In this document: piece after piece, positions 1 through 8,155 of the stretch | How positions within the stretch are numbered: position 1 is the first letter of the stretch | Layout of the letters: each line of letters begins with the position of its first letter | DNA from: SFWF01 sp045591645 | GTDB lineage: Bacteria; Bacillota; Clostridia; Oscillospirales; Acutalibacteraceae | Length of the DNA stretch: 64,000 nt | Direction: 5' to 3' | NCBI GenBank assembly: GCA_045591645.1 | Contig: JAZNTG010000001.1 | Location: forward strand, 19,711-83,710 | Translations under genes and position numbers: made by a program | Notes under the pieces: generated by a model | The model's database searches: none | What the model was told of the DNA's origin: nothing | The model's input: only the letters and a program-made list of their open reading frames with translations

Positions 1-377
1 GTATAAGCAAACAGATTCAGTACTGAAATCGGTCTGTCAGCCTCACGGATAAGTTTATCTGCGAGCTTCCAGTTTACCGCCTGCTCGGGAAACAGACCAG
101 TATGCTTAAAGCCCATTGGTTTAAGTCTGAATGTAAGATCATTGTATGCTATAGACCATACATCAGGCACCTTTTTGAGATTTTCCCAATACCCTCCGCC
201 ACTGTTGGATCGATGATAAACAGCGTCAGCAGAAAACCAGAGTTTATTCTTCTTATCACTATGCCACATAATCTGAGGATCGGGACGAATAAGGATTATA
301 TTTCCCCATCTCTCAAGTCTCTGGCCATCTGTAGCGTCAATAAGTTCATAATCAAAAAAATCGTTTGTAAACCTCAT
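1..377 (-). CDS. class I SAM-dependent methyltransferase, RlmI-like (N-terminal part only)
   Basis: This gene runs off the left edge: 125 codons from an ATG at 377 are visible and the C-terminal part lies outside the window. The translated start reads MRFTNDFFDYELIDATDGQR and later contains TGLFPEQAVNW and NLFAY. These resemble the segment just before the SAM-binding motif of COG1092-type methyltransferases (RlmI/RlmK-like, which methylate 23S rRNA cytosine or guanine in E. coli). The substrate here is unknown. It starts 9 bases after the ruvB stop with only a weak ribosome site (GGATCG), so it is probably the last visible gene of the ruvCAB operon and translated by coupling. The family call is from motif memory and the active-site region is not visible. 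Confidence 0.7.
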   Translation of the reverse strand, partial: MRFTNDFFDYELIDATDGQRLERWGNIILIRPDPQIMWHSDKKNKLWFSADAVYHRSNSGGGYWENLKKVPDVWSIAYNDLTFRLKPMGFKHTGLFPEQAVNWKLADKLIREADRPISVLNLFAY

Positions 378-386
378 AATCGATCC

Positions 387-1421
387 TTAAAAAATAGTTT
401 GCTGCGCATCACCTGCATAGGTAACGCCGAGATGCTCATACGCCATCTTAGTGACGCATCGTCCTCTGTTAGTACGGGTCAAAAAGCCTATCTGCATAAG
501 ATACGGCTCATATACATCCTCGATAGTTATAGCCTCTTCTCCGACAGCTGCCGCCAAGGTGTCTAGACCGACAGGTCCGCCTCCGTAGTTTGTTATGATG
601 GCGCGAAGCATCTTTCTGTCAAAGTCATCGAGACCCAGCTCATCTATTTCAAAACGTCGGAGCGCACTTTTCGCAACCTCTTCGGTGATAATACCGTCAA
701 ACTGAACCTCGCAGATATCGCGAACCCTTTTAAGAAGCCTATTAGCTATTCGCGGAGTTCCTCTTGAACGGGACGCTATCTCTAATGCACCGTCGTGCTC
801 TATCTGAATACCGAGGATGCCTGCAGAGCGCTCTACTATCTTTGCTAGCTCTTCCGGAGTATATAGCTCCAGTCGAAGCAAAACACCAAAACGATCGCGA
901 AGAGGTGCAGTAAGCTGACCTGAACGGGTCGTTGCACCGACTAAGGTAAAGTGAGGTACATCGATCCTGATAGAGCGCGCCGAAGGACCCTTTCCGATAA
1001 TAATATCAAGTGAAAAGTCCTCCATTACAGGATATAAGACCTCTTCTACTATTCTCGGCAGTCTGTGTATCTCATCTATAAACAGAACGTCGCCTTCAGA
1101 TAAATTTGTCAGCAGAGCGACAAGATCTCCCTGCTTTTCAATTGCAGGACCCGAGGTAACACGTATATTAACGCCCATTTCGTGAGCTATGATGTTGGAT
1201 AATGTAGTTTTACCAAGTCCTGGAGGGCCGTATAAAAGCACATGATCAAGCGACTCATGACGTGCAAGTGCCGCTTTAATATAGATCTCAAGATTTTCCT
1301 TTGCTTTTTCCTGGCCGACATAATCGGAAAGAGTCCGAGGGCGAAGTGAAACCTCTGCATCGTCAGCCTCAGCAGAATATTCGGGCATCACTATGCGATT
1401 TTCAAATTCCTGTTCAAACAT
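387..1421 (-). CDS. ruvB: Holliday junction branch migration helicase RuvB
   Basis: RuvB is the hexameric AAA+ motor that drives branch migration of Holliday junctions together with RuvA in recombinational repair. The 344-residue length is normal. The Walker A motif GPPGLGKTTL lies near residue 65, Walker B/DEIHR near residue 115, sensor-1 GATTR near residue 165 and the arginine-finger segment DRFGV just after it. The C-terminal winged-helix domain ends in VTKMAYEHLG. It starts 3 bases after the ruvA stop and has an AAAGGTG ribosome site. It belongs to the operon ruvC-ruvA-ruvB-methyltransferase. Confidence 0.98.
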   Translation of the reverse strand: MFEQEFENRIVMPEYSAEADDAEVSLRPRTLSDYVGQEKAKENLEIYIKAALARHESLDHVLLYGPPGLGKTTLSNIIAHEMGVNIRVTSGPAIEKQGDLVALLTNLSEGDVLFIDEIHRLPRIVEEVLYPVMEDFSLDIIIGKGPSARSIRIDVPHFTLVGATTRSGQLTAPLRDRFGVLLRLELYTPEELAKIVERSAGILGIQIEHDGALEIASRSRGTPRIANRLLKRVRDICEVQFDGIITEEVAKSALRRFEIDELGLDDFDRKMLRAIITNYGGGPVGLDTLAAAVGEEAITIEDVYEPYLMQIGFLTRTNRGRCVTKMAYEHLGVTYAGDAQQTIF

Positions 1422-1424
1422 AGA

Positions 1425-2027
1425 TTACACCTTTCCGGACAGATTTTTAAGGCCGCCCTTGATAAGCTCGTCGATAGCAAGCGTTGGATCCAGCTTTCCG
1501 ACGGCAAGGGTCGCCTCGCTATGAGAAAAGCCGAGCGTAACAAGCGCCGCTATAGCCTCTGAAATATTTGAGCTGTTATTCATACGGCTGACGGTAACAG
1601 TATCCTCAGACAGGTCAAGCGCGCCTTTTCCTATCTTGTCTTTAAGCTCAAGCACTATTCTTTGAGCTGTTTTAGTGCCGACTCCGCTTACGCCAGTAAG
1701 CGCTTTATGATCTCCCGAAACGATATAAAAAGAAATCTGATCGGGTGTAAAGTCAGACAAGAAAGCAATGGCTGTTTTTGCACCAACACCGCTCACAGAT
1801 GTTAATAACTTGAAACACTCAAGCTCATTTTTATCAGCAAAGCCGTAAAGGTCTAGCGCATCTTCTTTAACCGAAAGATAGGTAAAAAGAAATGCTTCAC
1901 TGCCGTTTTTCGGCAAGGACGCAAGCGTCTTAATGCTTGCAAAGCATTTAAGTCCAACACCGCCGCACTCAATAACAGCGCAAGAGTTGTCTGAATATAT
2001 AAGCTTGCCTCTAACTGAAGAAATCAT
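1425..2027 (-). CDS. ruvA: Holliday junction branch migration protein RuvA
   Basis: RuvA is the tetrameric junction-binding subunit that loads RuvB. The protein is 200 residues, as expected. The N-terminal OB-fold domain begins MISSVRGKLI. Two helix-hairpin-helix motifs are visible (LTSVSGVGAKTAIAFLS and LTGVSGVGTKTAQRIVLELK), followed by a linker and the C-terminal RuvB-contacting domain (AIAALVTLGFSHSEA). The start codon overlaps the ruvC stop as ATGA at 2024-2027, and an AGGAGGT ribosome site lies inside the end of ruvC, so the two are translationally coupled. Confidence 0.98.
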   Translation of the reverse strand: MISSVRGKLIYSDNSCAVIECGGVGLKCFASIKTLASLPKNGSEAFLFTYLSVKEDALDLYGFADKNELECFKLLTSVSGVGAKTAIAFLSDFTPDQISFYIVSGDHKALTGVSGVGTKTAQRIVLELKDKIGKGALDLSEDTVTVSRMNNSSNISEAIAALVTLGFSHSEATLAVGKLDPTLAIDELIKGGLKNLSGKV

Positions 2028-2533
2028 CAGATCATACCTCCTGAATTGAATTTACCGAGTAATGAACCGCCTGTATGTGCGTGACAGATAGCTATCGCCA
2101 AGGCATCAGCAGTATCGTCAGGCTTAGGCACCTTTTCAAGTCCCAGAATGCTTTTGGTCATTTCCATTACCTGCTTTTTTTCAGCCTTACCGTAGCCTGT
2201 AACCGCAGATTTTACCTGAAGAGGAGTATATTCAAAAACAGGCACATTGTTTTGCTTAGCACAAAGCAATATTACTCCTCTCGCCTGAGCAACGTCTATT
2301 GCAGTAGTGGTATTTGTGTTAAAGAAAAGCTTCTCGATCGCAATCGCATCGGGCTGAGCCTTCCCGATGAGAAGATTCATATCATTGAATATCTCTGCTA
2401 ATCTGTCAGAAAAAAGCACACCTGCTTTTGTAGTTATAGCACCGTATTGCAGGATCGTGAAGCGGTTTTTAGTAAAATCAATTGCACCGTAACCGACAAT
2501 TGCATAACCAGGATCAATACCTAATATACGCAT
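2027..2533 (-). CDS. ruvC: crossover junction endodeoxyribonuclease RuvC
   Basis: RuvC is the dimeric resolvase that cuts Holliday junctions symmetrically. The start was set at the ATG at 2533 because the protein then opens with the family hallmark MRILGIDPG carrying the first catalytic Asp. A run of G residues (GGGGGGA) sits about 10 bases upstream. A longer in-frame extension to 2581 has no homology support and would run through the -10 element. Other acidic active-site segments are AIEKLF and the C-terminal KPDDTADALAIA. The length of 168 residues is typical. It is the first gene of the ruv operon. Confidence 0.96.
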   Translation of the reverse strand: MRILGIDPGYAIVGYGAIDFTKNRFTILQYGAITTKAGVLFSDRLAEIFNDMNLLIGKAQPDAIAIEKLFFNTNTTTAIDVAQARGVILLCAKQNNVPVFEYTPLQVKSAVTGYGKAEKKQVMEMTKSILGLEKVPKPDDTADALAIAICHAHTGGSLLGKFNSGGMI

Positions 2534-2569
2534 TAAACACAATCCCCCCATATTAATCGTTATTTTGTG

Positions 2570-2598
2570 ATTATACCACACTCGGTAAATATAGGCAA
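2570..2598 (-). promoter_or_regulatory. sigma-A promoter of ruvCAB
   Basis: On the minus strand a -35 TTGCCT (2598-2593) and a -10 TATAAT (2575-2570) are separated by 17 bases. The promoter lies about 35 bases upstream of the chosen ruvC start and faces away from the pot promoter. Confidence 0.75.
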
Positions 2599-2656
2599 CA
2601 ATTTTCTATAAAGTTTATTTATTATTAATAATTATTACTGCGTCAAATCAAAAACC

Positions 2657-2685
2657 TTGACTTTTGATGCTGTTAGCCTTATATT
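2657..2685 (+). promoter_or_regulatory. sigma-A promoter of potABCD
   Basis: A -35 TTGACT (2657-2662) and -10 TATATT (2680-2685) with an exact 17-base spacer. Transcription would begin near 2692, giving a leader of about 170 bases before potA, which is long for a transporter operon and contains structure (see the leader entry). Confidence 0.75.
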
Positions 2686-2703
2686 AGATATGAATTGTTT
2701 AAC

Positions 2704-2857
2704 GCATCTGTGCTTAATGCAGTTTCAAAAAACGGGCCTTAACTAAAATTATTTTTAGTGAAAAACTCTTTGCGGAGGGCTTATGCTAATGAAGCTGCGG
2801 GTATCGCGCAGGGTTATTAACAGTAACTTGTGCGGCACTTAGTGTCCGCAAAGGGGG
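2704..2857 (+). promoter_or_regulatory. structured 5' leader of potABCD with alternative hairpins
   Basis: Several helices can be drawn. GCAT/ATGC (2704-2707 with 2717-2720) and CTAAAA/TTTTAG (2743-2748 with 2753-2758) come first. A 9-base-pair long-range helix pairs CTTTGCGGA (2768-2776) with TCCGCAAAG (2845-2853). Inside it CTGCG/CGCAG forms a small hairpin. A competing local hairpin pairs TGCGGCAC (2831-2838) with GTG and CCGCA (2842-2850), using the same 3' strand, so the two are mutually exclusive. The potA ribosome site AAAGGGGG (2850-2857) overlaps the 3' strand, and a small ORF's ribosome site overlaps the 5' strand. This looks like a translational switch. It does not match a riboswitch class that I recognise. 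The role is inference. Confidence 0.5.
2783..2842 (+). CDS. putative 19-residue leader peptide upstream of potA
   Basis: An ATG at 2783 preceded by GCGGAGGG with good spacing opens a 19-codon frame ending at TAG (2840-2842). The peptide is basic (MLMKLRVSRR at the start, ending NLCGT). It lies wholly inside the structured leader, and its stop codon falls in the loop of the local hairpin, 22 bases before the potA start. A ribosome reaching the stop would open that hairpin and free the potA ribosome site. No homologue is recognised, so it could also be a chance frame. Confidence 0.4.
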   Translation: MLMKLRVSRRVINSNLCGT

Positions 2858-2864
2858 ATGCGCT

Positions 2865-4013
2865 ATGAAAAGCGAAAATATTATTGAACTCAAAGACATA
2901 TCAATTGCGTTCGGAGAGCAAACCGTTCTTGACGGTATTGATCTTACGATAAGAGACGGAGAATTTGTAACCCTTCTCGGTCCTTCGGGCTGCGGTAAAA
3001 CAACGACTCTGCGTATTATCGGCGGTTTTGAGGAGCCTGACAGCGGCGATATCTTCTTTGAGGGTAAAAAGCTAAATGGTGTTCCTGCTCACAAGCGTCA
3101 GGTCAACACCATTTTTCAGCGTTACGCCCTTTTTCCCCACTTGAACGTTTACGAAAACGTTGCATTTGGTATGAGGGTGAAAAAGGCTGACGAAAAGACA
3201 ATTAAACAAAAAGTCTCCGAAATGCTGAAGCTCGTTAATCTTGAAGGACTGCAGAAAAGACGCATCGATACTTTATCCGGCGGTCAGCAGCAGCGTGTTG
3301 CAATTGCGAGAGCGCTTGCAAACGAGCCCAGAGTTCTGCTTTTGGATGAGCCTTTAGCTGCGCTTGATCTAAAACTCCGCAAGGATATGCAGGTCGAGCT
3401 GAAGAAGATACAGCAGTCGCTCGGAATTACCTTTATTTTTGTTACCCACGATCAGGAAGAAGCTCTTACGATGTCTGACACCGTTGTTGTAATGGATGCA
3501 GGTAAGATCCAGCAGATCGGAACACCGAAAGATATTTATAACGAGCCCGAAAATGCCTTTGTTGCTGATTTTATTGGCGAATCCAACATACTTGACGGTA
3601 TTATGAGAAATGACTTTGTAGCTGAATTTTCAGGACACGTTTTCGACTGTCTTGATAAAGGTTTTGAAGCTAACGAACCTGTTGATGTTGTCGTCCGTCC
3701 AGAGGATGTTGATATAGTAGCTCCCGAAAAAGGAATGCTGACAGGTGTCGTCACCTCCGTCACATTCCTCGGAGTTCATTATGAGATAATCGTTGATATC
3801 GGCGGCTTCAAGTGGATGATACAGACAACCGATGAAGCCAAGGAGGGCGAAACAGTCGGTCTGTTTATAGAGCCTGATGCTATTCATATTATGAAAAAGA
3901 GTGAATATTCGGGTATGTTCGGCGATTATAGCACCTACAGTGACGAGATCGAGCATCTTTCGGATCCCGAACCCGAAGAGGAGGAAGCTAATGAAGAAAA
4001 CTTCAATTGGTAA
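2865..4013 (+). CDS. potA: spermidine/putrescine ABC transporter ATPase PotA
   Basis: This is the cytoplasmic ATP-hydrolysing subunit of the polyamine importer. Walker A GPSGCGKTT lies near residue 38, the Q-loop follows FQRYALFPHL, the signature LSGGQQQRVAIARAL near residue 138, Walker B LLLDEPLAALD and the switch His in VTHDQEEA. The C-terminal third (from about residue 240) is the TOBE/OB regulatory domain usual in PotA and ends in an acidic tail of Glu residues. The length of 382 residues is usual. Start ATG 2865 follows AAAGGGGG by 7 bases. It overlaps potB by 23 bases. Expression is probably governed by the structured leader. Confidence 0.95.
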   Translation: MKSENIIELKDISIAFGEQTVLDGIDLTIRDGEFVTLLGPSGCGKTTTLRIIGGFEEPDSGDIFFEGKKLNGVPAHKRQVNTIFQRYALFPHLNVYENVAFGMRVKKADEKTIKQKVSEMLKLVNLEGLQKRRIDTLSGGQQQRVAIARALANEPRVLLLDEPLAALDLKLRKDMQVELKKIQQSLGITFIFVTHDQEEALTMSDTVVVMDAGKIQQIGTPKDIYNEPENAFVADFIGESNILDGIMRNDFVAEFSGHVFDCLDKGFEANEPVDVVVRPEDVDIVAPEKGMLTGVVTSVTFLGVHYEIIVDIGGFKWMIQTTDEAKEGETVGLFIEPDAIHIMKKSEYSGMFGDYSTYSDEIEHLSDPEPEEEEANEENFNW

Positions 4014-4821
4014 TCCTCACGTCGCTTCTCCCTATGTCGTATGGTCGGTAATATTCATTATTGTACCGCTGTTAATGGTAGCTTACTACTCCTTTACAGA
4101 TGCGAGCGGCGCGTTTTCTCTTGAAAATGTAACCAAGATAGTCGAGTACAATTATCTCAAGATATTCGGTGTGTCTATCCTCTATGCTTTTGTTGCAACG
4201 GTTATCACACTTATTATCTCTTACCCGCTAGCTTACTGTATGACAAAGACAAAGCTCAGCACTCAGGGCACTCTTATGCTTCTTGTAATGCTACCTATGT
4301 GGATGAATCTGCTGATTCGTACATACTCTCTTTCGAATATTCTGGAAAGAAACGGAATAATCAACACTTTACTTGAAAGTATCGGACTGGAGAAGGTACA
4401 GCTTATCAACACCCCCGGTGCGGTAATACTCGGAATGGTATATAACTTTATCCCCTATATGATACTGCCTATTTATTCCTCGCTTTCAAAGCTTGACACT
4501 TCTCTGCTTGAAGCATCTTCCGACCTCGGCGGTAACGGCTTTACGACCCTGCGCCGTGTAATAATTCCGCTCAGTATGCCGGGTGTTGTATCGGGTATTA
4601 CTATGGTATTTGTGCCTTCGGTCAGCACCTTTTATATTTCACAAAAGCTGGGCGGTATCAGAAACGAGCTCATCGGCGATGTAATTGAGCAGCAGTTCAA
4701 GCTGAACAGTAACTATAACCTCGGTGCTTCATTATCTCTTGTGCTTATGGTAATGATACTTATCAGCCTTGCGATAATGAATAAGTTTGCCTCAGATGAT
4801 GACGGAGGTGTTATAGTATGA
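3991..4821 (+). CDS. potB: spermidine/putrescine ABC transporter permease PotB
   Basis: PotB is one of the two inner-membrane permease subunits. The start at 3991 (MKKTSIGNPHV) was chosen because a strong site GAGGAGG precedes it by 6 bases; a longer frame from 3901 would read through the end of potA and has no membrane-protein character. The 276 residues hold about six hydrophobic segments, starting with VVWSVIFIIVPLLMVAYY. The EAA-type cytoplasmic loop that docks the ATPase reads LLEASSDLGGNGFTTLRRV. It overlaps both potA (23 bases) and potC (ATGA). Confidence 0.93.
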   Translation: MKKTSIGNPHVASPYVVWSVIFIIVPLLMVAYYSFTDASGAFSLENVTKIVEYNYLKIFGVSILYAFVATVITLIISYPLAYCMTKTKLSTQGTLMLLVMLPMWMNLLIRTYSLSNILERNGIINTLLESIGLEKVQLINTPGAVILGMVYNFIPYMILPIYSSLSKLDTSLLEASSDLGGNGFTTLRRVIIPLSMPGVVSGITMVFVPSVSTFYISQKLGGIRNELIGDVIEQQFKLNSNYNLGASLSLVLMVMILISLAIMNKFASDDDGGVIV

Positions 4822-5627
4822 AGATATTATCAAAGCTTTATATCGGACTTATTATGTTCTTCCTCTATGCACCTATCCTTGTTATGGTCGTTTTCTCTTT
4901 CAATTCGTCCAACAGTACAGCTGTTATGGAGGGATTCTCGCTTAAATGGTATGCTGAGCTTCTCGGCAACGATACGGTACTGAATGCACTTTTAAACACT
5001 CTTATTCTCGCCCTTTCCTCGGCTCTTATCGCAACTGCACTCGGCTCGGTTGCCGCCGTCGGTATATTTTCGTACCGAAAAAAGTGGACCAGAACCGCTG
5101 TTATGTCAGTTACGAATATTCCGATGATGAATCCCGATATCGTTACGGGCATTTCTATGATGCTGTTATTCGTCTTTTTCGGAAGATTAATGGCTCTCAG
5201 GAATTCGCTTAGCTTCGTAACACTTCTTATCGCTCACATCACATTTAATTTGCCGTATGTGATACTTTCGGTAATGCCGAAATTAAATCAGATGGACAGC
5301 CATTTATCCGAAGCGGCGCTCGACCTCGGATGTACGCCGTTTAAAGCCTTTTTTAAGGTGACCTTGCCGTCGATTTCATCCGGCATAGTTACAGGCTTTA
5401 TTATGGCATTTACACTCTCTCTTGACGACTTTGTTATAAGCTATTTTACCACAGGTCCTGATTTCCAGACTCTGCCCTTGCTTATATACTCTATGACCAA
5501 GAGAAGAGTTACCCCTGACATGTACGCACTCTCAACCATTATGTTTGTTGCGGTGCTTGTTCTTCTTATTCTCTTTAATTTTGCTTCTTCAAAAGCGGAC
5601 AAGGCAAGGAGGGACAAGAATGCTTAA
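4818..5627 (+). CDS. potC: spermidine/putrescine ABC transporter permease PotC
   Basis: This second permease subunit has 269 residues and about six membrane segments. The EAA loop is LSEAALDLGCTPFKAFFKV, and the C-terminal segment FTLSLDDFVISYFTTGP is characteristic of PotC/PotI. Its start overlaps the potB stop (ATGA, 4818-4821), showing translational coupling. The frame ends inside the potD start region with an 8-base overlap. Confidence 0.93.
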   Translation: MKILSKLYIGLIMFFLYAPILVMVVFSFNSSNSTAVMEGFSLKWYAELLGNDTVLNALLNTLILALSSALIATALGSVAAVGIFSYRKKWTRTAVMSVTNIPMMNPDIVTGISMMLLFVFFGRLMALRNSLSFVTLLIAHITFNLPYVILSVMPKLNQMDSHLSEAALDLGCTPFKAFFKVTLPSISSGIVTGFIMAFTLSLDDFVISYFTTGPDFQTLPLLIYSMTKRRVTPDMYALSTIMFVAVLVLLILFNFASSKADKARRDKNA

Positions 5628-6726
5628 AAAGCTTATATCGCTCTTTGTTTCCACGGTTTTGCTTGTTACTTTTGTCGCAGGCTGTGAGTACGAGCCCTTT
5701 GATATTTCACTCAGAGCAGAGTATGACCGACCGGAGCTTGTCGGAACTACTCTTAATATCTATAACTGGGGCGAGTATATCTCGGACGGCAGCGAGGACT
5801 CGATGGATGTTATCAAGGAATTTGAGCATCTAACGGGAATTAAGGTTAATTACGCGACCTTTGACAGTAATGAATCTATGTATTCGCTTATTAAATACGG
5901 CGGTGTTTCGTACGATATTGTCATACCCTCCGACTATATGATCGAGCGAATGATAAATGAAGATATGCTGCAGAAGCTCGATATGTCAAAGATCTCCAAC
6001 TACGATCTTATCGACAATAAGTATAAGGATCTGTACTTCGATCCAAATAATGAGTACAGTGTTCCGTATAGCGTTGGGATGGTCGGTCTTATCTACAACA
6101 CTTCTCTCGTTGAGGAAGCACCTGACAGCTGGTCTGTTATGTGGGATGAGAGATATAAAAATGATGTGCTCACCTTCAATAATCCCCGCGATGCGTTCGG
6201 TATAGCACAATTCTTGCTCGACATTGACCTTAACACTACCGATAAGGCCGAATGGGATGCAGCAGCCGAGCTTTTAAAGGAACAAAAAGATGTTCTGCAG
6301 GCATATGTTATGGACGAGGTGTACAACAAGATGGAATCAGCCTCTGCCGCAATCGCGCCCTACTATGCAGGTGACTATCTCAGTATGGTAGAAAATAACG
6401 AGGACCTCGCTTTTGTTTATCCGAAGGAAGGCGTAAATATTTTCGTTGATTCGGCTTGTATTCCTAAAAATGCTGAGAATTATGAGGCGGCTCTACTCTT
6501 TATAAACTTCCTGCTGGAGCCTGATATTGCCCTTGCAAATGCTGAATATATTTATTACGCATCCCCAAATACTTCGGTAACAACAAATTCCGAGTATTCC
6601 CTTCTTGGCGACGAAATTCTCTACCCCAGTGAAGAAAATATGCCTAAGGTTGAATACTATCACGATATGGATTCCGAAACACGTGCTTATTTCGATAAGC
6701 TTTGGCAGGATGTTAAGCTTCATTAA
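5620..6726 (+). CDS. potD: spermidine/putrescine-binding lipoprotein PotD
   Basis: PotD is the extracellular polyamine receptor anchored by lipid. The start at 5620 (MLKKLISLFVS) gives a proper lipoprotein signal with lipobox VAGC at residue 20 and has an AAGGAGGG ribosome site; the longer frame from 5545 would destroy the signal peptide. The mature protein shows the family opening LNIYNWGEYIS, then DIVIPSDYMIERM and VPYSVGMVGLIYNT. The mature length of about 350 residues fits the family. It is last in the operon and is followed by a terminator. Confidence 0.94.
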   Translation: MLKKLISLFVSTVLLVTFVAGCEYEPFDISLRAEYDRPELVGTTLNIYNWGEYISDGSEDSMDVIKEFEHLTGIKVNYATFDSNESMYSLIKYGGVSYDIVIPSDYMIERMINEDMLQKLDMSKISNYDLIDNKYKDLYFDPNNEYSVPYSVGMVGLIYNTSLVEEAPDSWSVMWDERYKNDVLTFNNPRDAFGIAQFLLDIDLNTTDKAEWDAAAELLKEQKDVLQAYVMDEVYNKMESASAAIAPYYAGDYLSMVENNEDLAFVYPKEGVNIFVDSACIPKNAENYEAALLFINFLLEPDIALANAEYIYYASPNTSVTTNSEYSLLGDEILYPSEENMPKVEYYHDMDSETRAYFDKLWQDVKLH

Positions 6727-6736
6727 CTGTTTTTTG

Positions 6737-6770
6737 TCGGGCAACATAAAAGTTGCCCGATATATTTTTA
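6737..6770 (+). terminator. rho-independent terminator of potABCD
   Basis: A 9-base stem TCGGGCAAC/GTTGCCCGA with a 6-base loop (6746-6751), followed by TATATTTTT. It ends just before the tRNA promoter. Confidence 0.85.
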
Positions 6771-6779
6771 AAATCATTA

Positions 6780-6808
6780 TTGACAATATTTTTTTTGTGT
6801 GATATAAT
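6780..6808 (+). promoter_or_regulatory. consensus sigma-A promoter of the tRNA-Ser pair
   Basis: TTGACA (6780-6785) and TATAAT (6803-6808) with a 17-base spacer, a perfect consensus match, 16 bases upstream of the first tRNA. Confidence 0.9.
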
Positions 6809-6823
6809 ACACAGGTCACATTC

Positions 6824-6912
6824 GGAGGGATATCGAAGTGGTCATAACGAGGCGGTCTTGAAAACCGTTTGGGGGCAACCCCACAAGGGTTCGAATCCCT
6901 TTCCCTCCGCCA
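6824..6912 (+). tRNA. tRNA-Ser (anticodon TGA)
   Basis: The acceptor stem GGAGGGA pairs with TCCCTCC, the anticodon loop is CTTGAAA (anticodon TGA), and there is a long class II variable arm (TTGGGGGCAACCCCA). The T-arm is AAGGGTTCGAATCCCTT and CCA is encoded. The long variable arm confirms a serine tRNA. Confidence 0.97.
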
Positions 6913-6938
6913 TATTTTATTAGTTTACGTTACAACAT

Positions 6939-7029
6939 GGAGAAGTACTCAAGTTGGTGACGAGGCGCCCCTGCTAAGGGCGTAGGTCGGGTAACCGGCG
7001 CAGGAGTTCGAGTCTCCTCTTCTCCGCCA
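6939..7029 (+). tRNA. tRNA-Ser (anticodon GCT)
   Basis: The acceptor GGAGAAG pairs with CTTCTCC, the anticodon loop is CTGCTAA (anticodon GCT), the variable arm is long (GTCGGGTAACCGGC), the T-loop is TTCGAGT and CCA is encoded. It is cotranscribed with the preceding tRNA. Confidence 0.97.
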
Positions 7030-7032
7030 ATA

Positions 7033-7069
7033 AAAAAGGTAACCATCGCAAGATGTGTTACCTTTTTTT
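7033..7069 (+). terminator. terminator after the tRNA-Ser pair
   Basis: AAAAAGGTAAC pairs with GTTACCTTTTT across a 13-base loop (7044-7056), and the stem's 3' side ends in a T run. Confidence 0.85.
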
Positions 7070-7109
7070 ATTGTTTGTAAGGAGACTCGAAAAGAGCAAT
7101 TGTTTGCGA

Positions 7110-7138
7110 TTGCTATTTTGGGTTCTGCGTGATATTAT
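7110..7138 (+). promoter_or_regulatory. promoter of the PfkB kinase gene
   Basis: -35 TTGCTA (7110-7115) and extended -10 TGATATTAT (hexamer at 7133-7138) with a 17-base spacer. Confidence 0.65.
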
Positions 7139-7158
7139 GTTATCAAAGGAGTGAACCT

Positions 7159-8079
7159 ATGAATATATATACCATTACTCTTAATCCTGCCTACGATATC
7201 CACGCGTATGCTAAACAGTTTGCACCGTTTTGCGAAAATCTTGTAAAAATATTAACAAGGAATGCAGGCGGAAAAGGAATAAACATTACAAGAGCCCTAA
7301 ACGCTGTCGGCATTTCGAGCACCGCTGTTGTTGTGCTTGGAAGAGAGAACTGTGCCGATTTTAAGGCTGAGCTTTTGCAAGATGGAATAGATAGCATTAT
7401 TTTTGAAAGACAAGGTAGTATTCGTAATAATATTACTATTCATACCGATAACTCACCTGAGACGAGAATCAGCTTTTCAGGGTCTTCATTAGATGGCGGT
7501 ATTCTTTCAGAAATTGAAAATAAGCTTGAGCTCGACTCCCAAACCATTGTATCCTTTACCGGACGGATACCCGAAGGTATATCTGCCGAACAGGTCACCC
7601 AATTTCTTTTACAGCTGAAGGAACGCGGTGCAAAGCTTGTTATCGACTCTAAATCACTCTCATTGTCGGATATTTATTCGATCAAGCCATGGCTTATAAA
7701 GCCAAATGAAGAAGAAATTTCAGCTTATTTTAAATGTGAGGTCAATTCAATAGAAAAAGCGGAACAAAAGGCGATGGAGATATCGGAACAAGGGATCGAA
7801 AATGTAATGGTATCTCTAGGCGATAAGGGTGCCTTGCTGATCGCAGACGGTAAGGTGTATAAAGCTATTCCTCCGAAAATTACTTCTGTTTCAACAATCG
7901 GTGCCGGTGACAGTGCTATTGCAGGGTTTATATCAGCATATATTGAGGGCGCAGCTCCTTTAGAGTGCTTAAAAACCGCTGTTTCATTTGGAACAGCAGC
8001 CTGCCTCACCGAAGGTACGGCTCCGCCAAATAAAACTGAAATTGAAATACTTTTAAAAAGAATATCAGTCCAATCATAA
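7159..8079 (+). CDS. PfkB-family hexose-phosphate kinase (1-phosphofructokinase/tagatose-6-phosphate kinase type)
   Basis: This is a ribokinase-like sugar-phosphate kinase of the FruK/LacC branch: the N-terminus MNIYTITLNPAYD is typical of that branch. The substrate motif GGKGINITRAL lies near residue 38. The ATP/anion-hole motif GAGDSAIAGF near residue 252 carries the catalytic Asp. The length of 306 residues is normal. The start at 7159 has an AAAGGAG site; ten extra upstream codons are out of character. No phosphotransferase or transporter gene is adjacent, so the sugar (fructose-1-P or tagatose-6-P) cannot be fixed. It has its own promoter and terminator. Confidence 0.88.
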   Translation: MNIYTITLNPAYDIHAYAKQFAPFCENLVKILTRNAGGKGINITRALNAVGISSTAVVVLGRENCADFKAELLQDGIDSIIFERQGSIRNNITIHTDNSPETRISFSGSSLDGGILSEIENKLELDSQTIVSFTGRIPEGISAEQVTQFLLQLKERGAKLVIDSKSLSLSDIYSIKPWLIKPNEEEISAYFKCEVNSIEKAEQKAMEISEQGIENVMVSLGDKGALLIADGKVYKAIPPKITSVSTIGAGDSAIAGFISAYIEGAAPLECLKTAVSFGTAACLTEGTAPPNKTEIEILLKRISVQS

Positions 8080-8082
8080 ACT

Positions 8083-8109
8083 AAAAAGCACATTTTTAAT
8101 GTGCTTTTT
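8083..8109 (+). terminator. terminator after the PfkB kinase gene
   Basis: AAAAAGCACAT pairs with ATGTGCTTTTT around a 5-base loop, ending in a T tract. Confidence 0.85.
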
Positions 8110-8155
8110 GTATTTTTATAAGGTAAAGTACCAAAAATTGAAATGAGGTGTTTAA

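Noticed and set aside
2657..2864. Known riboswitch (TPP, guanidine, SAM or similar) upstream of potA
   Set aside because: No consensus core of those classes could be found, so the leader is listed only as structured with unknown ligand.
3901..3990. 30-codon upstream extension of potB
   Set aside because: It overlaps the end of potA in another frame and has no hydrophobic or conserved character; the 3991 start has a strong ribosome site.
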